A stretch of 64,000 bases of DNA from Leucobacter salsicius M1-8 (GTDB taxonomy: Bacteria; Actinomycetota; Actinomycetes; Actinomycetales; Microbacteriaceae). The stretch is taken from NCBI RefSeq assembly GCF_000350525.1, contig NZ_AOCN01000015.1, positions 310,001 through 374,000 of the forward strand. Direction: 5' to 3'. Below, piece by piece: positions 24,964 through 31,978 of this stretch (position 1 is its first letter; every line of letters starts with the position of its first letter). The notes under the pieces were generated by a model. It worked only from the letters and a program-made list of their open reading frames with translations. It was not told the DNA's origin and did not search any database. The position numbers and the translations under genes are program-made.

Positions 24964-25161
24964 ATGTTTACCGAAATCATCACCAACAAAATCTTCATCT
25001 TCATCGCCCTCGCGCTGATCCTCGTCGCATCCTTCATCTCGTGGGGAAGTGCGGGAGGCATTGAGACTCTGCTCGCCGATGCAGGTCTCGCTCAAAGCGC
25101 TTCCCCATCCTCTGATGGTGGTTTTGTGAGCTCGCTGCATAGTGCTTCACGCGAAGGCTAA
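24964..25161 (+). CDS. small single-pass membrane protein
   Basis: 65 residues with one membrane helix (about 8-28, NKIFIFIALALILVASFISW) and a Gly/Ser-rich polar C-terminus (PSSDGGFVSS). It sits directly upstream of the FtsK/TraB-like pump, the place where AICEs often carry small membrane helper (Spd-like) proteins. No sequence identity to Spd can be shown by eye. Weak AAGAAAG ribosome site. Confidence 0.5.
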   Translation: MFTEIITNKIFIFIALALILVASFISWGSAGGIETLLADAGLAQSASPSSDGGFVSSLHSASREG

Positions 25162-25222
25162 GTCATCCCCGCTAAGTCGGAGTCTCAATATCGACTGCCG
25201 ACCTCTCATCTGACCGATATGT

Positions 25223-25261
25223 AAATGCGACCCCTCACATCAACCGAGAGGGGTCGCATTT
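25223..25261 (+). terminator. hairpin between small membrane protein and pump gene
   Basis: AAATGCGACCCCTC / GAGGGGTCGCATTT is perfect, with a 10-nt loop. A CCGATATGTAAAT box overlaps its left side, so it may be an attenuator within the leader of the pump gene. Confidence 0.55.
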
Positions 25262-25287
25262 ACATACTGAAAGAGAGAGAACCCGAA

Positions 25288-26808
25288 ATGCCATACTTAC
25301 CAATCCTCGTCGCCGTCGGCACCGTGATAGCCGTGGTGAGTCGCTTCATCTTCCAAGGCATCATCTTCGCCTTCAAGCGCTTCCCTATAGTGAGCACCTG
25401 CGTCGTCCTCGTGCTGCTCAGTCTGCCTGTCCTTAAGCAGCTCATCTCGAACGGGGGGCTTTGGGGCATCATCTTCGCGATCCTGATCACTGCAGGCAAC
25501 GTCGCAACGATTCCTTATATCGCACACCTCATCCGCTCGCGGAAGCCGAAGCAGGATGAAGGCGTGAAGCAGGTCATCGCTGCGCTCTCCTCATCAAGCC
25601 ACCTGAAGGACCTTTATGCTCCGGCTCGTGACTACACGGATGAAAACAAAATCGTTGATGAGAAGGCTCGCGCTCGTTCCGTCGAAGCTTTTATTGTTGA
25701 GGCGACGAAAAGAGACACCCTCATCCCGTCGTATGAAGTGACGTTCCGCATCCAAGAGGATCCCAAAGCCCTCGCGAAACAGATCACCAATATTCAGTAC
25801 GACCTCGGCTTCGCTCGCATAAAAGAGGATGCCGGATTCATGGAGGGCGGCTTCTACAAAATGGTTATCACCCCAAGTATGGACTCCAACCCGATCTATG
25901 ACTACTACTCAGCAGAAGAGTTCTACACCTCCTACCCGATGGAAAAAAGGTCATGGAATAACATCTGCGTCGGCATGAATGAAGAGCGTGAAGTCGCCAC
26001 CATCGCTGTGTCCCATACGCTCGTAGCGGGAGCGTCAGGCTCCGGAAAAGGCTCATTCTTCCATGCCTACATAAATCACTTCACTCTCGCCCCCGAAGGT
26101 GAATACAGCTTCTTCGACCAAGGACTCGTGTCAATCTACGGCGCAGACCCGAAGAACGCCGAGCTCAAGGCGTACCACCACACTATCTTCCTTGAAACCG
26201 TCCGTAGCGGTGGCGAGGAGTGGAGGGTCGCCCATACGACCGAGCAGATCGCGGCCACCATCTCCGCTGTACACGACCGGATGGAGAAAAGGATCAAATA
26301 CTCCGAAAATCGTGACTTCCAAATCAGCCCGTCTCAGCCTCTCGTTCTGCTGATGTTCGATGAGATTCAGGTCGGAGCAAAAGCCTTCAGCAAAGAAACC
26401 GCACAGCAGCTCGAAGATGTGGCGAGAAAGGGCAGAAGTCTTGGAATATACATAATCGCCTTTGTGCAGAGCTCCGTCAAAAGTGATTTCACCCTCAGGG
26501 ATGCCTTCATGACGAAAGTTTCACTTCGCCAAGAGAAAGAAGCCGACGCCGGAACTTTGTTCGGAAAAGAGCAGGAAACGTTGAAAGCGGCCGACGTGCG
26601 CCCCCACAACATCCCCCTCGCTAACGTCAACAACGGCTATAAGTCTGCAGGCGTGGGATACATCTTCGTAGAGGAGAAGAACACCTTCGAGATGGTCCGA
26701 GCGTTCCACACAGACGACGACCTGCAGGAAAAGATTCGACTCATGTATACGCCGGAGGAGCTGCTGAATGTGAAGCCTCCGACTCTCCCTGAAGGCACCA
26801 TCCTCTAA
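25288..26808 (+). CDS. FtsK/SpoIIIE/TraB-like DNA translocase
   Basis: 506 residues. Two or three N-terminal membrane helices (about 4-25, 35-52, 58-78), then a motor domain: Walker A GASGSGKGSF (248-257), the FtsK-type YGADPKNAEL (285-294) and Walker B PLVLLMFDEI (351-360). Single FtsK-type pumps move double-stranded DNA between cells in AICEs (TraB/TraSA), and this is the only conjugation ATPase in the element. Length suits the family. Start at ATG 25288 with GAGAGAG; an upstream ATG at 25225 lies inside a hairpin. No winged-helix gamma domain is obvious at the C-terminus. Confidence 0.85.
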   Translation: MPYLPILVAVGTVIAVVSRFIFQGIIFAFKRFPIVSTCVVLVLLSLPVLKQLISNGGLWGIIFAILITAGNVATIPYIAHLIRSRKPKQDEGVKQVIAALSSSSHLKDLYAPARDYTDENKIVDEKARARSVEAFIVEATKRDTLIPSYEVTFRIQEDPKALAKQITNIQYDLGFARIKEDAGFMEGGFYKMVITPSMDSNPIYDYYSAEEFYTSYPMEKRSWNNICVGMNEEREVATIAVSHTLVAGASGSGKGSFFHAYINHFTLAPEGEYSFFDQGLVSIYGADPKNAELKAYHHTIFLETVRSGGEEWRVAHTTEQIAATISAVHDRMEKRIKYSENRDFQISPSQPLVLLMFDEIQVGAKAFSKETAQQLEDVARKGRSLGIYIIAFVQSSVKSDFTLRDAFMTKVSLRQEKEADAGTLFGKEQETLKAADVRPHNIPLANVNNGYKSAGVGYIFVEEKNTFEMVRAFHTDDDLQEKIRLMYTPEELLNVKPPTLPEGTIL

Positions 26809-26825
26809 CAGCCTGCCCTCGCCCC

Positions 26826-26869
26826 CTGTGCCCTCTCGACCAACATTCAGTCGAGAGGGCACAGTTGTT
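26826..26869 (+). terminator. hairpin terminator
   Basis: CTGTGCCCTCTCGAC pairs perfectly with GTCGAGAGGGCACAG, followed by TTGTT. Confidence 0.8.
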
Positions 26870-26981
26870 CCGACCGATACTCAAGATGAGGCTCAGATGT
26901 CGAGAGCCTCCAAAACAGGGTATTTGGCACAAACGTCCTCGGTCCCTGCCACACTTCTAAAACACAGATAGGAAACACACT

Positions 26982-27407
26982 ATGACCACCAACATTTTTC
27001 GAGGCCGCGCAGTAGCCACCCTCACCGCTGCTGCCCTCGCCATCACAGCCCTAACTTCCTGCAGTACAGCAGCTGCCCCTAAGCCTTCCCCTAAGCCTGC
27101 TGTCGAGCAGCCTGCAGAGACTCCTACAGAGCTGACCGTTAAGAAGCCCACAGAGCCCGCCTCGGAGCCTGTGCAGGAGCGGATCGCCTTCCCTGAGGGG
27201 GAAAGCACTATGACTGTGCAGGGTGCTGAAATCACTTGTGAGCCTGACCCGGAGACGGGTGCAGCCACGTCGGTTCGTACTGTCCCGGTTCCTGAGGGCA
27301 CCCCTAACGCAGTCGCTACTGACACCGGTGAGTGGTTCACCTACACATGCGCCTATCCCGTCTCTGACGAAGTCATGAAGCTTCTCGAAGCGGAAGGCAA
27401 GCTGTAA
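26982..27407 (+). CDS. lipoprotein
   Basis: 141 residues. Lipoprotein signal peptide with lipobox ALTSC (Cys27), a Pro/Lys/Ala linker (PKPSPKPAVEQP), then about 90 residues with two cysteines (ITCEPD and YTCAYP) that could pair. Anchored outside the membrane. AGGAAA lies upstream and a CCGATACTCAAG box about 110 bp before the start. It is downstream of the pump gene and upstream of a Cys-rich secreted protein, so it is possibly part of a transfer-related surface complex. No family recognised. Confidence 0.65.
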   Translation: MTTNIFRGRAVATLTAAALAITALTSCSTAAAPKPSPKPAVEQPAETPTELTVKKPTEPASEPVQERIAFPEGESTMTVQGAEITCEPDPETGAATSVRTVPVPEGTPNAVATDTGEWFTYTCAYPVSDEVMKLLEAEGKL

Positions 27408-27437
27408 GCGCACTCCCGCTCTACTGTCCACCCGTCC

Positions 27438-28844
27438 ATGTCTACACAACTCAATAGCTTTAAGCTGTCCCGTCTACAGGTGCCTCTCCTGTATGCGCTC
27501 CTAACTGCTGCCGCGTCAACGCTCGCTGTCTGCGTCCTGCTCTTCCTCCCTACCTCTGATGCTTACGCCATAGAGTGCGGAGCTGCCCCCTCCTGCAGCG
27601 TAAGCAGCACTGCCCCCACAAATAGCTACGTCGACTCTGACGGTAGTGAAATCGTGAGTAGTCCACCTCAGCCCGGTGGTGGCGTCATCGACCCCTCCAT
27701 CGAAGCAGTCTTCATTCAATGCGGCTTCTACAGCGGCTTCGGTAAATCCGGGTATCCCGCCACCCCCTCCTCATGTGGTGCCATCCCGTACGCGAGCCTC
27801 TGCCCCGCGCTACCTGACCGGTCTGCTGTTGGATGGATTAACGTTTGGAAAAATGGTTGGACGATCATCCTCGGGGAGCCCACCTCGAAGCAGATCAGTA
27901 GCTACTGCGTCTACCCCACAGAGTCGGTAGAGCGCAGCCTCAAATCATCAGCGAAGATTTACACCGGCGCACAGGGCGATTTCAGGCAGTCCCGCAGCAT
28001 CGCCACAGCATCACGACTTGGGGGCGGCACCCTCACTGATACGACCGGGTACGTCGATAGAGGCGCTGACCTGACACGGCCTAGCGATTTTGCAGGAGCA
28101 TGGACGCCACGCTTCGACGCTTCGACGGGCACCACCGCAAATGGTGACCCTCTCTACGGATTTTATGGGCTCTCGTGGAAGATGGATTATCGGCTTTGCG
28201 AGACATGGGCTTACCAAGATTGGGTGAATGAACCCCCTTCCTATGACTGCTCACGAGCAGGCGCAGATACCTCACTCACCGGATACACATACGCCTGCGA
28301 CACAACGCCACCCCTGCAAGAAGGACTGAGGGAAGGCGCACTCTTTGACCCTGCCGCCTGCACAAACGGGCAGTGGGAATGCTCGACAGAGAGCAAGATC
28401 AAAATCTCAGGGCAGACCGGCCCCCTCTCAGTCATGCGAAATGGTGAGCCACTCGCAGTGGGCTTCTCCCCACTCACCATCACAGGTGACGTCCTCAAAA
28501 AAGTGAGAGCCGAGCAGGTGAAAGTGACCCTCGCTGACGGCTCGACGCCCATCAATCCTCAAGTTTCTGACCCGAACTCGAAGCAGCAGTATTTTGATGC
28601 TTCATGGGCGTGGGGTGAATGGGTGAAAAAAGAGTCGAGTGACATTCGATTCCATTGGGCGTCCGAGAAAGAGCGGCCCTTCCACTTCAGCTCCCAATAC
28701 CGCTTTACGGGCGACTTCAAGGTGAAAAAACAGGGCTCATTGAGCTCAGGAGTGCAGACCGTATGGGCGACCGATACGGCCTCCTGCGGCTCTTCCAAGT
28801 CGCCCAAGATCACCGTCCTGAGGGCGGTCTCTCGAAATGGGTGA
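27438..28844 (+). CDS. Cys-rich secreted protein
   Basis: 468 residues. A long N-terminal signal or anchor (about 17-38, LLYALLTAAASTLAVCVLLFLP, cleavage near AYA-IE at 46). The mature part has twelve cysteines, an even number that suggests disulphides, plus many aromatic residues (for example YGFYGLSWKMDYRLCETWAY). No catalytic motif recognised. It lies 30 nt after the lipoprotein gene and is probably co-transcribed. No ribosome site is obvious before ATG 27438, so translation may depend on the upstream gene. A role at the cell surface in DNA transfer is plausible but unproven. Confidence 0.6.
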   Translation: MSTQLNSFKLSRLQVPLLYALLTAAASTLAVCVLLFLPTSDAYAIECGAAPSCSVSSTAPTNSYVDSDGSEIVSSPPQPGGGVIDPSIEAVFIQCGFYSGFGKSGYPATPSSCGAIPYASLCPALPDRSAVGWINVWKNGWTIILGEPTSKQISSYCVYPTESVERSLKSSAKIYTGAQGDFRQSRSIATASRLGGGTLTDTTGYVDRGADLTRPSDFAGAWTPRFDASTGTTANGDPLYGFYGLSWKMDYRLCETWAYQDWVNEPPSYDCSRAGADTSLTGYTYACDTTPPLQEGLREGALFDPAACTNGQWECSTESKIKISGQTGPLSVMRNGEPLAVGFSPLTITGDVLKKVRAEQVKVTLADGSTPINPQVSDPNSKQQYFDASWAWGEWVKKESSDIRFHWASEKERPFHFSSQYRFTGDFKVKKQGSLSSGVQTVWATDTASCGSSKSPKITVLRAVSRNG

Positions 28845-28875
28845 CCTAACGGGAGTGGATGTACCGATAGTGAAA

Positions 28876-28906
28876 TGGAGACGTCTGCAATCCGTGCGCG
28901 TCTCCA
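28876..28906. promoter_or_regulatory. inverted repeat upstream of 28928 gene
   Basis: TGGAGACG and CGTCTCCA, 15 nt apart, just after a GTACCGATAG box. It could be an operator or a weak terminator. Confidence 0.4.
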
Positions 28907-28927
28907 CTATCTATAAGGAGAATCACC

Positions 28928-29368
28928 ATGACAAACCCAAGCCCAACAAGTCACTCTTTCACCCCTGCCGGAGTCCTCGCTTCCGTTAAGAGAATCCGCC
29001 TCGAAATCGAAGACTTCTTTGTGGAGCAGGGGCTCATCATCCGCAATCTTCAGGTGTGGTACAACAACGAATCTGCACGCAGGAGCTCCCCAAGCTTCGC
29101 GAATCGCGGTGAGCCCGTCGCCTACCTGCGCTTCGGCAACGCGGTATTAGAAGACCCCGCTACGCGTGAGGCTCAGCCCCTCGCGGTTGACGATCTTCGC
29201 GAAGCTCTCGCGCATGCTGTCGAGCAGCTGCCGGACATGCCACTCAGTGAAATCGTGACCTTCAATGCCGACACGATGACCGTGAAGATCGCGACCCGAT
29301 CATTTTTTAATGAGGGTGAACTGCAGACTCGCCCGCCTCGAAAGAAAGTGGAGCCTGCCGTTGAGTAA
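28928..29368 (+). CDS. hypothetical protein
   Basis: 146 residues, soluble, alpha/beta, with no signal peptide. Features seen: IEDFFVEQGLIIRNLQVWYNN near 35, a conserved-looking AYLRFGNAVLEDPATRE segment, and a basic end (RPPRKKVEPAVE). AAGGAG precedes ATG 28928. It is the last gene before rep and could be a replication or transfer accessory. No family recognised. Confidence 0.55.
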   Translation: MTNPSPTSHSFTPAGVLASVKRIRLEIEDFFVEQGLIIRNLQVWYNNESARRSSPSFANRGEPVAYLRFGNAVLEDPATREAQPLAVDDLREALAHAVEQLPDMPLSEIVTFNADTMTVKIATRSFFNEGELQTRPPRKKVEPAVE

Positions 29369-29441
29369 ATAGCCCGGCTGCACCGTCCCTAAGCCCCCAT
29401 GTCCGCTCCCGACAGAAAAGGAGACCCCCACCGAGATACCC

Positions 29442-29507
29442 ATGAAAGTCACCCGTCCCCATGCCCACCCCTACCTCTGTATCAACACCCCTACTCACGC
29501 CGACTGA
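29442..29507 (+). CDS. possible leader peptide overlapping the rep start
   Basis: 21-codon frame (ATG AAA GTC ... GAC TGA) with AAAAGGAGA 17-25 nt upstream. It overlaps the proposed rep start in another frame. It may couple or attenuate rep translation, because the rep start itself lacks a ribosome site. Speculative. Confidence 0.25.
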   Translation: MKVTRPHAHPYLCINTPTHAD

Positions 29508-30807
29508 ACTTCACCGTTTCTATAACGCCCATAGCGGGTCAGTGCAGGGGCGGTGGTGCAATAGGGCCGGTCTCGGTGGTGGTGCGCAGTTAGTTAAAAG
29601 GATCACGACTACGGAGCGGAAGAGTTTCGGTGGGCTGTCACAGACGCAGTCATGCAGTCCTGTGACTTGTCCTCGGGGGCATGCTCGCGCAGCCTCAAAT
29701 CATCAAGCCGAGCTGCAGCATGTGATGAGTGAACATTTTGCGGCAGGGGGTGGGGTGCTCTTCGGCACCTTCACGATTTCTTCCTCACCTGCATTCAGTC
29801 CGGTGGGATTTAGCTCACAAGAGATTGGTCTCCGGTCACTCAAGCAGTACAAAGAAATCAAGGCTTTATCAGCGAAGAAGGCGGATGAGAAAGCCATGAT
29901 CCAAAAGCTGCGAGATGATTTTGAGCGTGTAGCTGAAGTCGATACATGGGCGAAAGGGTGGAAGATCGCCTCACAGCTTGAAGCGGTGAGGTATGCGCTG
30001 CAGCGCATGTTCGCAGGGAATGTTTGGTCCCGAGAATCGAAGCAGCTTGGCATCATCGGCAGGGCGACTTCTATCGAGGTGCTCCTCACTCCTGACGCGA
30101 ACCCTGCTGTGGCCTACACGCGCGTTCAAGCTCATATCCACGTCCACTTCTTACTCTTCACAGAGAAGCCCCTCAAAGTACCCTCCGATGTCGCAACCTT
30201 GAAGCGATCCCTACATAGCCGATGGAAGCGCGCAGCTGAAATGCACGGCCACTCTTCACGGCTGACCCATCAACAGCTCGTCATAGCTGACCCTGTAGAC
30301 ACAGCAGCGATGAAGCTTTCGTCATACGTCACGAAAGGGTCTCTGCACGATAAACGTCCTGAGAGCGAGGAAGAGACTTCCCCTTCACGCTCGGTTTCGA
30401 TGTTCGCGCCGTTGATCGAATCAGCAGAAGCGGAAGCTATAGGGATTGAGCCTCCGCGCGGTGCGGAAACGTTTTGGAAAAATCTTGAAGGGCTCCTGAG
30501 CGGCCTACATCTCTATCGACTCACGCCAAATCTTAAAAGGGCTTACGGCGTTGGTGAGCTACGGGCTGCGCGAAAAAAAGAAGCCTCGTCACGAATCGAA
30601 TCTGTGGAGGTTCTCGCTGCCATCGACAAGAAAGAATGGGGCAAGTTTCAGCAGCAGTACCCGGACCTTGTCTCACTCATAAAGGAAGCAGCAGGAGGAG
30701 TAAACGCGGCAGAGCAGGTTTCAGAAATCCTTTCGACTCTAAACCTTCCACATCTCCTACTGCAGCGGCCTCAGAGCGGCCCTCTCTCGTCTCCTGCGGG
30801 CCTGTAA
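29461..30807 (+). CDS. rep: rolling-circle replication initiator (HUH Rep)
   Basis: 448 residues. RCR motif 1 is seen as VLFGTFTI (about 99-106), motif 2 as AHIHVHFLLF with HxHxH at 225-229, and motif 3 as SSYVTKG with the likely nicking Tyr289 and Lys292. The N-terminal zinc-finger region usual in actinobacterial Reps (CGSxxxCPVC) is reduced to SCSPVTCPRGH. Rep would nick the element's origin and allow its replication after excision, as in AICEs. The long stretch from 60 to 100 (HMSEHFAAGGG style) matches Streptomyces plasmid Reps in layout. The start is uncertain: no ribosome site precedes ATG 29461. Confidence 0.8.
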   Translation: MPTPTSVSTPLLTPTELHRFYNAHSGSVQGRWCNRAGLGGGAQLVKRITTTERKSFGGLSQTQSCSPVTCPRGHARAASNHQAELQHVMSEHFAAGGGVLFGTFTISSSPAFSPVGFSSQEIGLRSLKQYKEIKALSAKKADEKAMIQKLRDDFERVAEVDTWAKGWKIASQLEAVRYALQRMFAGNVWSRESKQLGIIGRATSIEVLLTPDANPAVAYTRVQAHIHVHFLLFTEKPLKVPSDVATLKRSLHSRWKRAAEMHGHSSRLTHQQLVIADPVDTAAMKLSSYVTKGSLHDKRPESEEETSPSRSVSMFAPLIESAEAEAIGIEPPRGAETFWKNLEGLLSGLHLYRLTPNLKRAYGVGELRAARKKEASSRIESVEVLAAIDKKEWGKFQQQYPDLVSLIKEAAGGVNAAEQVSEILSTLNLPHLLLQRPQSGPLSSPAGL

Positions 30808-30890
30808 CGCCCTTGAAGGTGCCGCTGAGGGGTGAAGTCTCCTGCGTGTGGAATAGCGGCTCAAACTCAAAGAATCTTCATTCTTAAAAG

Positions 30891-30917
30891 TTCATTCTTT
30901 AAGTTTCTCGAGAGGCG
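30891..30917. repeat. direct repeat at right edge of defence module
   Basis: TTCATTCTTTAAGTTT then CTCGAGAGGCG matches the 34801-34826 sequence (CTCATTCTTCAAGTTT then GTCCGAGGCG) in about 22 of 26 positions with one gap. Confidence 0.5.
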
Positions 30918-30930
30918 TGACTTTAGACAC

Positions 30931-31347
30931 TTACTCGCCTAGTTCATCAAGGAGTTTCTCGAAGTCCTTCATCTTTCGCTCACTAGATCCGTTGACGATA
31001 CGGAAAAGTGTTTCGAGTTTTTGATTGATCTCAATCGTTGACGGTTCGTTGAATGCAGATGAAGACTTGAAGTTTGCGAGAACATCGGGCTTAGGGCCGC
31101 CACGATTCCAAATAGTCAACTCATAGGGGGCGCGACCATAAACATCAGCAGAAAGCTCGTAACTGAACGAAGTTGTGACAGCGTAGAACTTTTTCGGTGC
31201 ACCTAGTTGGCTCAATAGAGTCTGTCTGAATCCATCAAGACCTACTCCTCTTACGATTGGCTCTTCTCGCCAGACGAGCTTTCTTGTCTCGGTGGCCTTG
31301 ATTGTGGCAGCTAGGAGACGCTCCCAGGAGTCATGATCTAGAGACAT
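30931..31347 (-). CDS. hypothetical protein of defence module (gene C)
   Basis: 138 residues, soluble. Features: REEPIVRGVGLDGFRQTLLSQL near 25-48 and a beta-rich middle (KKFYAVTTSFSYELSADVYGRAPYELTIWNRG). The C-terminus is helical and charged (ERKMKDFEKLLDELGE). Its start overlaps the stop of the preceding membrane-protein gene, so the two are translationally coupled and likely work together. No family recognised. Lower GC than most of the element. Confidence 0.6.
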   Translation of the reverse strand: MSLDHDSWERLLAATIKATETRKLVWREEPIVRGVGLDGFRQTLLSQLGAPKKFYAVTTSFSYELSADVYGRAPYELTIWNRGGPKPDVLANFKSSSAFNEPSTIEINQKLETLFRIVNGSSERKMKDFEKLLDELGE

Positions 31348-31895
31348 TACTTTTCCTTCTGATTCGCAATGGATTCAATGGACTTGTTTTGGAGAGTGAT
31401 TCCGAGGGCGTTCACACGGGGTAGCAGAATGCGAATCTGTGCAACCGGTATCCCTACGAGGACCTGCAGTTGCACGTCGGGGGACTCAAATAGTTTTGAG
31501 CGCGCATCAGAGACGTTGTCAGCTAGGTTGTCCAACATTCTCTCAATCTCGGCGGTGTCCTCGTCTATCTCATTTAGAAGCGCTACTGCTTCATGGGCCC
31601 TGAAGCTAAACTGCGTGAGCTCTTCGCCAAGTGCATGCCGGTTGTCCGCAGCTGAAGCTGCGTCAACTCGGTTCAGCAAACTCTCAAACCCTGACAGGAC
31701 TGTCAGCACTCGGTTCTTGATGAGTGATTTCCTCGTGTGGTCTAGCGCATTCTTCGCTGCTACAAAAGAACTCTGAGTTTTCGAGAGCTGCCAGATCGCG
31801 AATCCAAGGGCAGCTGCTCCGATAGCGAATGCCACCAAATCCAAGACACTTGGTGCTGCACTAAGGTCAAGCCACATCCAGTCGTTGATGTACAC
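31347..31895 (-). CDS. membrane-anchored coiled-coil protein of defence module (gene B)
   Basis: 182 residues. One N-terminal membrane helix (about 16-38, SVLDLVAFAIGAAALGFAIWQL), then a helical, coiled-coil-like cytoplasmic part to about 145 (IDEDTAEIERMLDNLADNVSDA). It starts 83 bp downstream of the restriction-modification gene on the same strand and overlaps the next gene. A membrane protein plus a soluble partner beside a restriction system is a layout seen in several anti-phage systems, so a defence role is a reasonable hypothesis; no known family was recognised. Confidence 0.6.
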   Translation of the reverse strand: MYINDWMWLDLSAAPSVLDLVAFAIGAAALGFAIWQLSKTQSSFVAAKNALDHTRKSLIKNRVLTVLSGFESLLNRVDAASAADNRHALGEELTQFSFRAHEAVALLNEIDEDTAEIERMLDNLADNVSDARSKLFESPDVQLQVLVGIPVAQIRILLPRVNALGITLQNKSIESIANQKEK

Positions 31896-31978
31896 CCGCG
31901 TCCTTTCTTAAAACTGTGGGTGAGGTTTTAGGTTTTAGCCGTGATTCTGTAGAACTCGAAGGATTTACGAGTCGATCC

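Noticed and set aside
24964..25161. Naming the small membrane protein an Spd homologue
   Set aside because: Only position and a single helix support it, with no sequence motif.
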